Shown in pieces: positions 60,901 through 64,000 of a stretch of DNA of 64,000 bases. Source of the DNA: Butyrivibrio sp. MC2021. GTDB taxonomy: Bacteria; Bacillota; Clostridia; Lachnospirales; Lachnospiraceae. Location: positions 248,001 through 312,000 of the forward strand of contig NZ_JHXX01000003.1 of the NCBI RefSeq assembly GCF_000621605.1, read 5' to 3'. How positions within the stretch are numbered: the first letter of the stretch is position 1; each line of letters opens with the position of its first letter. The notes beneath the pieces are model-generated. The model saw nothing but the letters and a program-made list of their open reading frames with translations, did no database searches and had not been told where the DNA came from. The translations under genes and the position numbers were made by a program.

Positions 60901-63135
60901 TCAGACAGCTACTATTATACGGAATCAGAAAGCGGCGGTGGCTCGGGATGGGCAATCTTCGCTACCATCTCTTCATCATATGCTTCATCCTACGGAGAAA
61001 GCAGCGCTTCCGCTACTCAACGTGATAACTATGATGAGATATCCCTGGCAGCCCAGAATTTCCAAAGCACCATCCAGACTGAGGCCTCCAGGATAAGCTC
61101 CGAGCACAGGGCAAGTATCAGCATCGCCTCCAGTGAAGATGAAGAAGCTCTGTCCTCAAAGGTTATTGCCAACCACAATCACTCCCATGTCATGACAGTT
61201 CAGTACTGGGAGGTAATGAGAAGGTATTGCCTGGAGACCTGTATTGAGGGCGTGGACCTTACACTTTTTGTTCCCCTTAAGCCCATACAATTCCTGCCAA
61301 ACGAAGCAAAAGGGCTCTTTGGAATCTTCTCCCGGTACACCCTGGATCCCACCTGCTTTGACGACTTCACAAAGAACATTTTCAACTTCAGATACGGCCA
61401 GCTCCTCAGGTATGCAGACTATCTAAGCCCTGCTCTTCCATGGCAGTATTCATCAGGACTTGAGCTGATAAAAAAATACGCTTCATACCCTCAGTGGACC
61501 ACAGAGAAGTCATCCCTTGGCAACGACAAACAGGTAACTCTGAAACTTAAGGGTCACTTCATGGAGTTTGATAACCTCAATGCAACACTGTACTTTAACA
61601 AGGCCGGAGCCGCTGTTGCAGGCCACATTACAAGCATTGATTACCACAGGATACATCCTTCCATGAACAGGCGCTCTGAGGTTCTGTACGCCATGAGGCT
61701 TATCAGGGGAGGAACAAATGTTGAGAAGGTAAAACAAAAGGTTAATCCTGCTGATCCCGAATCCGTTGCAACGATCAATGTGATGAAGACCAGCACACTT
61801 AAGGAGACTGAGGTTGTGTTCACCTTTGATCTTCCTTCCAACATCTCCAACAATGATATTTCCTACATTGCCTTATATAACGACATTAGTACTTACAACT
61901 TCCGCTTAAGTCAGGATCCTGAATATATGGAACCGGATCAGGCCAAGTCCCTGGAGATGTTCAAGAATTCCGTATATAACTTCAGAAAAGACGACATCGA
62001 CAGTATCGAGGACATGGATGCCCAGCTTCATTATTCCGGCGGACTTCCGGAGTGCTACCTGCATCCGGATGTAAGCTTCTCAAAATACGAGCTCCGGGAT
62101 CTGGGTCCTATCGAGTTTACCGCCACTGTAACGGTTTCAGGAAAAAAAGACAGCATCCTGACTCCGGGCTGTTCTTCAGCAAAGCTTGGGGACTACTGCA
62201 TTCGTCTTGATGTATCGGATCATATTCCTGTTCTTGGCTTCAACGAGATCATGAAGATGGAAGAAACCCTGCATCACGTTGCAGCCAACACCATCCGTTA
62301 TTCCCAGGTGGTCTGGAAGTCACTTACAACCAACGAAAGGATACTGCTTCTTGAGCCTTACACCGTGGAATTTGCTCATCCGGAAAAGCTTGCTTCCAAG
62401 AATTCAAAGTCGAGCTACGTAAGCAAGATACCGCTCCTTAACTGCGTAAATGCCCACAAGCTTCTTGGATTCTACGGAAACTGCATGATACTGCCATTTA
62501 CTTATCCGAAGGAGCTGGCAGAGGCTCTTGGTAAAACTGCTTCCGACATCCAGGACGAGCTGTACCGCTACCACACAAGCAACTTCAGGGTTCCGACCAC
62601 TGTGGTTTCCGTGCCTACCTCTGGCATGGTTGGCGAAGCTGTTCTGGGCGCAACCAATGTCAGTGAAAAGATTGATATTACAAGGTTCTGGAACTGGCAG
62701 GATTCAGATATCGATCATACTACTCTTCCTACCGATAAGATGACAGCCAACAGCATCCTTGAAAATGCAAAAACTCAGGCTGCCGTGGCACCTACCCAGG
62801 GAGTTACCGCAACATCCCATATTGATGCGGGTCAGCTTGTCAACGCTCTTATCAGCAGGGCTCAGCCTACCTTTGCAAATGCCCTTGAAAACACGGATCT
62901 CAGAGAGGTTCTGAAGACCGCAGATACCAACACCGCAACGGGAAGAGATAACGTGATCAAGGCCAACACAGAGATTGTCACCAAGGCCATTGAGACCGCA
63001 GGAAATGTTGCTTCTGCCGGCCTTGCTCCAAAGAAGAAGGAGAAGGAAGAAAACAGTGAGACACCAAAGCCTGGGGAAGGTCAGAAACCCACGGAAGGCG
63101 GAGAAGGCCAGAAGCCCCAGAAGCCTAAGAGTTAA
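58000..63135 (+). CDS. Giant multidomain protein without signal peptide (N-terminal BIG_2)
   Basis: 1711 residues with an AAAGGGG site. No signal peptide. Order of parts: a BIG_2-like domain (about 15-95; WATSDTDHAIVDKNGYVTA), a helical HhH/DUF4332-like region (about 120-205; DRQNIAKKTGVTESTVGVWF), a carboxypeptidase-regulatory-like beta domain (about 285-350; YTDEDGRFTIVMPD), a coiled coil (about 420-490), further helical segments to about 720, then a large beta/alpha region. A Ser/Gly-rich stretch near 975-1010 (ESGGGSGWAIFATISSSYAS) precedes a long helix. The region 1515-1580 has a dense conserved-looking segment (RFWNWQDSDID). The tail is Lys/Pro/Glu-rich. I do not recognise the full-length family. 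A 97-residue gene follows 14 bp downstream. BIG_2 in a leaderless protein suggests non-classical export or an injection-type apparatus, which is inference. Confidence 0.85.
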   Translation: MPTSEKTSLTPLYNSITMAEGETLQIPLCGDDANNHSALKWATSDTDHAIVDKNGYVTAKLRGEATITVQDKKGDSIERVAKIKIYIAKGGSLITGTLQTLLPLYIDEKTRQILNADLSIVTLQDILDKAATKADRQNIAKKTGVTESTVGVWFRQAALWNTPGITKEICYLAAMAGIRNAYDLSKAEFEDLKNIFRILENSIVLPEGTTFIPPKDDDLLVVINNALKSSPQENMYYYVIGGEDPEPTFLFAAEDDLIKSDTQILQEGLEFLNNIKMSLPLPTTISGTVVMKEEGNKGKSGLKVTLTGIANATRDKTENEDELFCYTDEDGRFTIVMPDRYNMQETVKFTVTENTDDNASMALKSSSDGAYSVNQSTFIRRASEIIDHEYVKIITDAAKGTTEIKNASDILSCIDRIQVLSGEIEDLEGDIYEAATGSAAKTLAEALQKKKDAEAALDDKAYALKEELAFHFKEKEAEVEKAQEEFSKISAGGRLILVSQIQNYYAELVEVYSEARITAGLKPLTAFSKIDDLIAKKPIKDDTRLKAKKISTELKALFAAKDLSVLEDLITGSITVLERIEADGDDFDFEDYFDGKDLIMTGKSGARISSAIKATGELGQYIRKFRLAKEKIARLEQEKEALAIDIELSDKRYEELKKNHEDGLGTNSEIPLYERVRNICHLSQQKITDYLEAERDVLDYTRKYNIASANAAVISRETKISDYCKSKAKCDKNGKFVSSDDPDVAAYEQKREELSELSKVLYDLDPNTNNFKRTVLNFLSRKFDSDLGKLTLHKDSFVKKTMKPRALPSVKLMGEGDDAVYLPTDTAPARTFSYSIMQRLVEPEITINNRKYTRQKLTDALDVMAFKENLYGDQLKIPMASSLGIGYILKMHQAWVPDGYSLGNLLYSLVLAPGEEQRIVVKEHTEAYNLQDTASTVDTINDKYSNSQRDKETAAFQTAADRYSSANSDSYYYTESESGGGSGWAIFATISSSYASSYGESSASATQRDNYDEISLAAQNFQSTIQTEASRISSEHRASISIASSEDEEALSSKVIANHNHSHVMTVQYWEVMRRYCLETCIEGVDLTLFVPLKPIQFLPNEAKGLFGIFSRYTLDPTCFDDFTKNIFNFRYGQLLRYADYLSPALPWQYSSGLELIKKYASYPQWTTEKSSLGNDKQVTLKLKGHFMEFDNLNATLYFNKAGAAVAGHITSIDYHRIHPSMNRRSEVLYAMRLIRGGTNVEKVKQKVNPADPESVATINVMKTSTLKETEVVFTFDLPSNISNNDISYIALYNDISTYNFRLSQDPEYMEPDQAKSLEMFKNSVYNFRKDDIDSIEDMDAQLHYSGGLPECYLHPDVSFSKYELRDLGPIEFTATVTVSGKKDSILTPGCSSAKLGDYCIRLDVSDHIPVLGFNEIMKMEETLHHVAANTIRYSQVVWKSLTTNERILLLEPYTVEFAHPEKLASKNSKSSYVSKIPLLNCVNAHKLLGFYGNCMILPFTYPKELAEALGKTASDIQDELYRYHTSNFRVPTTVVSVPTSGMVGEAVLGATNVSEKIDITRFWNWQDSDIDHTTLPTDKMTANSILENAKTQAAVAPTQGVTATSHIDAGQLVNALISRAQPTFANALENTDLREVLKTADTNTATGRDNVIKANTEIVTKAIETAGNVASAGLAPKKKEKEENSETPKPGEGQKPTEGGEGQKPQKPKS

Positions 63136-63149
63136 CAGGAGGTAAAAAT

Positions 63150-63443
63150 ATGAGCAACAATCAGCAATACGACGGCCAGGAAGCTTTGCTCCAGGCCATG
63201 GCCCAGCTCCTTAATGCTGAGTCCAGTGAAAAGGCTCAGGAATATAAAAATCTGATCTTAAAAAGAATCGCTGAGGAAAGTGATGTTAAGCCCACAAGAA
63301 TCCCGACTCCCCGGAACATCACGGAGGTGGGAGGTTACTACAATCTCATCGAACAGGTTCAGACCAATTCTTTGGAACTGGAACAGAAAAAAATAGATAT
63401 GCAGCTTGCGCTTATCGCATCTGCGCTGGGACTGCCGGTATAA
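63150..63443 (+). CDS. Small partner protein of the giant BIG_2 protein
   Basis: 97 residues with an AGGAGG site. Mostly helical: an N-terminal helix rich in Gln/Ala/Leu, a central Pro-rich turn (KPTRIPTPRNITEVGGYY) and a C-terminal helix (LELEQKKIDMQLALIASALG). No signal peptide or membrane helix. It starts 14 bp after the 1711-residue protein and ends at a strong terminator, so the two form a unit. It could be a chaperone, adaptor or assembly subunit of the giant protein. No family recognised. Confidence 0.8.
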   Translation: MSNNQQYDGQEALLQAMAQLLNAESSEKAQEYKNLILKRIAEESDVKPTRIPTPRNITEVGGYYNLIEQVQTNSLELEQKKIDMQLALIASALGLPV

Positions 63444-63449
63444 AAACAA

Positions 63450-63486
63450 AGGTGGGAGCCAATCGCTCCCACCTTCTTTTTCTTTC
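63450..63486 (+). terminator. Terminator of the giant-protein operon
   Basis: AGGTGGGAGC and GCTCCCACCT form a perfect 10-bp stem with a 5-base loop, followed by a T-rich tract (TCTTTTTCTTT). Confidence 0.92.
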
Positions 63487-63510
63487 AGATCATATAATTA
63501 AACCTTAAAT

Positions 63511-63933
63511 TCAATCCTCATTGAAATTCTTAAGGGCATTGGTCATTTCATCTGCTTCGTTTTTGGAAAGCAGGTATGAGATCAGGGCTGTGATAAAGTA
63601 CACTGCCGCAACGCTTCCTGCCACTGTAAGAGCGCCGGATAAGGATAATTCAAACCAGTTAAATAAGCTTCCCAGCCCCATGATGATGGCGCAGAGCACA
63701 ATATAATGCCCCACTCCCAGCAGTATCCTTACGGGCACTCCCATGGGCTTCTTGGGATTGATTGAAAAAACAATTGTGGTCACCAGAGATGTGGCCAGAC
63801 TTGCACAGAAGATCTGGGGGATTATCTCAACCCATATGGTGTCGTATCTGAAAATACTGATCCACACCACCAGCATGATAGCTGTATTTATTATCACAAA
63901 CCATTTTAATAGATCGGTAAAAAATGTTTTCAT
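63511..63933 (-). CDS. DUF3021-like four-helix membrane protein
   Basis: 140 residues with four hydrophobic helices separated by short loops and a charged C-terminal tail, the pattern of DUF3021 proteins. These are typically encoded directly after a LytTR-type regulator and probably act as its membrane partner. That is the arrangement here: the regulator's stop codon lies 23 bp upstream and a GAGGGGAGG site sits between. Function of the family is not established. Confidence 0.75.
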   Translation of the reverse strand: MKTFFTDLLKWFVIINTAIMLVVWISIFRYDTIWVEIIPQIFCASLATSLVTTIVFSINPKKPMGVPVRILLGVGHYIVLCAIIMGLGSLFNWFELSLSGALTVAGSVAAVYFITALISYLLSKNEADEMTNALKNFNED

Positions 63934-63956
63934 ATGCTTATGTTCAGCCTCCCCTC

Positions 63957-64000
63957 TTACTTTCCTATTCCCAGCTTTTTCTTAAGTTCAGGCACATAGC
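63957..64000 (-). CDS. C-terminal end of a probable LytTR-family regulator (5' part outside window)
   Basis: Only the last 13 codons are in the window, reading YVPELKKKLGIGK followed by TAA. This matches the end of LytTR DNA-binding domains (R-Y-V-x-x-L-K-x-x-L-G). The DUF3021-like gene immediately downstream supports the call, since the two are commonly paired. Most of the gene lies beyond 64000. Confidence 0.55.
   Translation of the reverse strand, partial: YVPELKKKLGIGK

Overview
The window looks like chromosomal DNA of a strictly anaerobic, low-to-moderate GC Gram-positive bacterium, most likely a rumen or gut Lachnospiraceae of the Butyrivibrio/Pseudobutyrivibrio type. This placement is inferred from strong AGGAGG-type ribosome sites, an oxygen-sensitive 2-hydroxyacyl-CoA dehydratase pair, very large secreted proteins built from BIG_2, leucine-rich (BspA-like) and InlB-type B repeats, several c-di-GMP proteins, and dispersed GGGGACGG-type intergenic repeats. 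No rRNA, CRISPR array, transposase or prophage module is visible.

Layout. 0-4.5 kb: the end of a TetR regulator, then a leftward three-gene cassette (condensation-like acyltransferase, acyl carrier protein, AMP-forming acyl ligase), divergent from dtd. 4.5-13.7 kb: an MgtC-like membrane protein, a lipoprotein, a 1616-residue coiled-coil surface protein, and two small-family membrane proteins. 13.8-17.2 kb: two translationally coupled membrane diguanylate cyclases. 17.2-20.1 kb: a 2-hydroxyacyl-CoA dehydratase pair with a tiny membrane protein. 20.4-22.5 kb: a DUF2975/HTH/membrane protein operon. 22.6-28.5 kb: a heterodimeric ABC exporter and a polar amino acid ABC importer. 29.4-37.1 kb: two convergent large secreted proteins. 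37.3-42.4 kb: a PutP-like symporter, then a diguanylate cyclase followed by an unusual peptidase S51-GGDEF-EAL fusion. 42.5-50.2 kb: a 2149-residue secreted repeat protein and a lipoprotein. 50.3-57.8 kb: tRNA-Ala(GGC), an SGNH hydrolase, small proteins, a UlaG-like metallohydrolase and a SNF2 helicase. 58.0-63.4 kb: a giant 1711-residue protein without a signal peptide plus a 97-residue partner. 63.5-64.0 kb: a DUF3021-like protein and the tail of a LytTR regulator.

The strongest signals outside the genes lie in the two long gene-free stretches. At 28.58-29.06 kb a 472-bp segment is a nearly perfectly centred giant hairpin whose arms are each three tandem copies of a ~62-bp repeat. At 52.6-53.7 kb a ~1.03-kb segment has a perfect -10 box, a multi-hairpin 5' part, two long-range complementary blocks (32 and 44 bp) and, enclosed by them, five dyads of exactly 35 bp followed by three dyads of exactly 37 bp, ending in a hairpin. 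I read it as a candidate giant structured noncoding RNA, or a DNA element of similar architecture. A small stand-alone LexA-type DNA-binding protein is encoded just downstream.

Second-messenger signalling, surface display and transport dominate the coding content. Four c-di-GMP-related proteins, three giant secreted repeat proteins and one membrane-tethered coiled-coil protein point to a cell that invests heavily in its surface.
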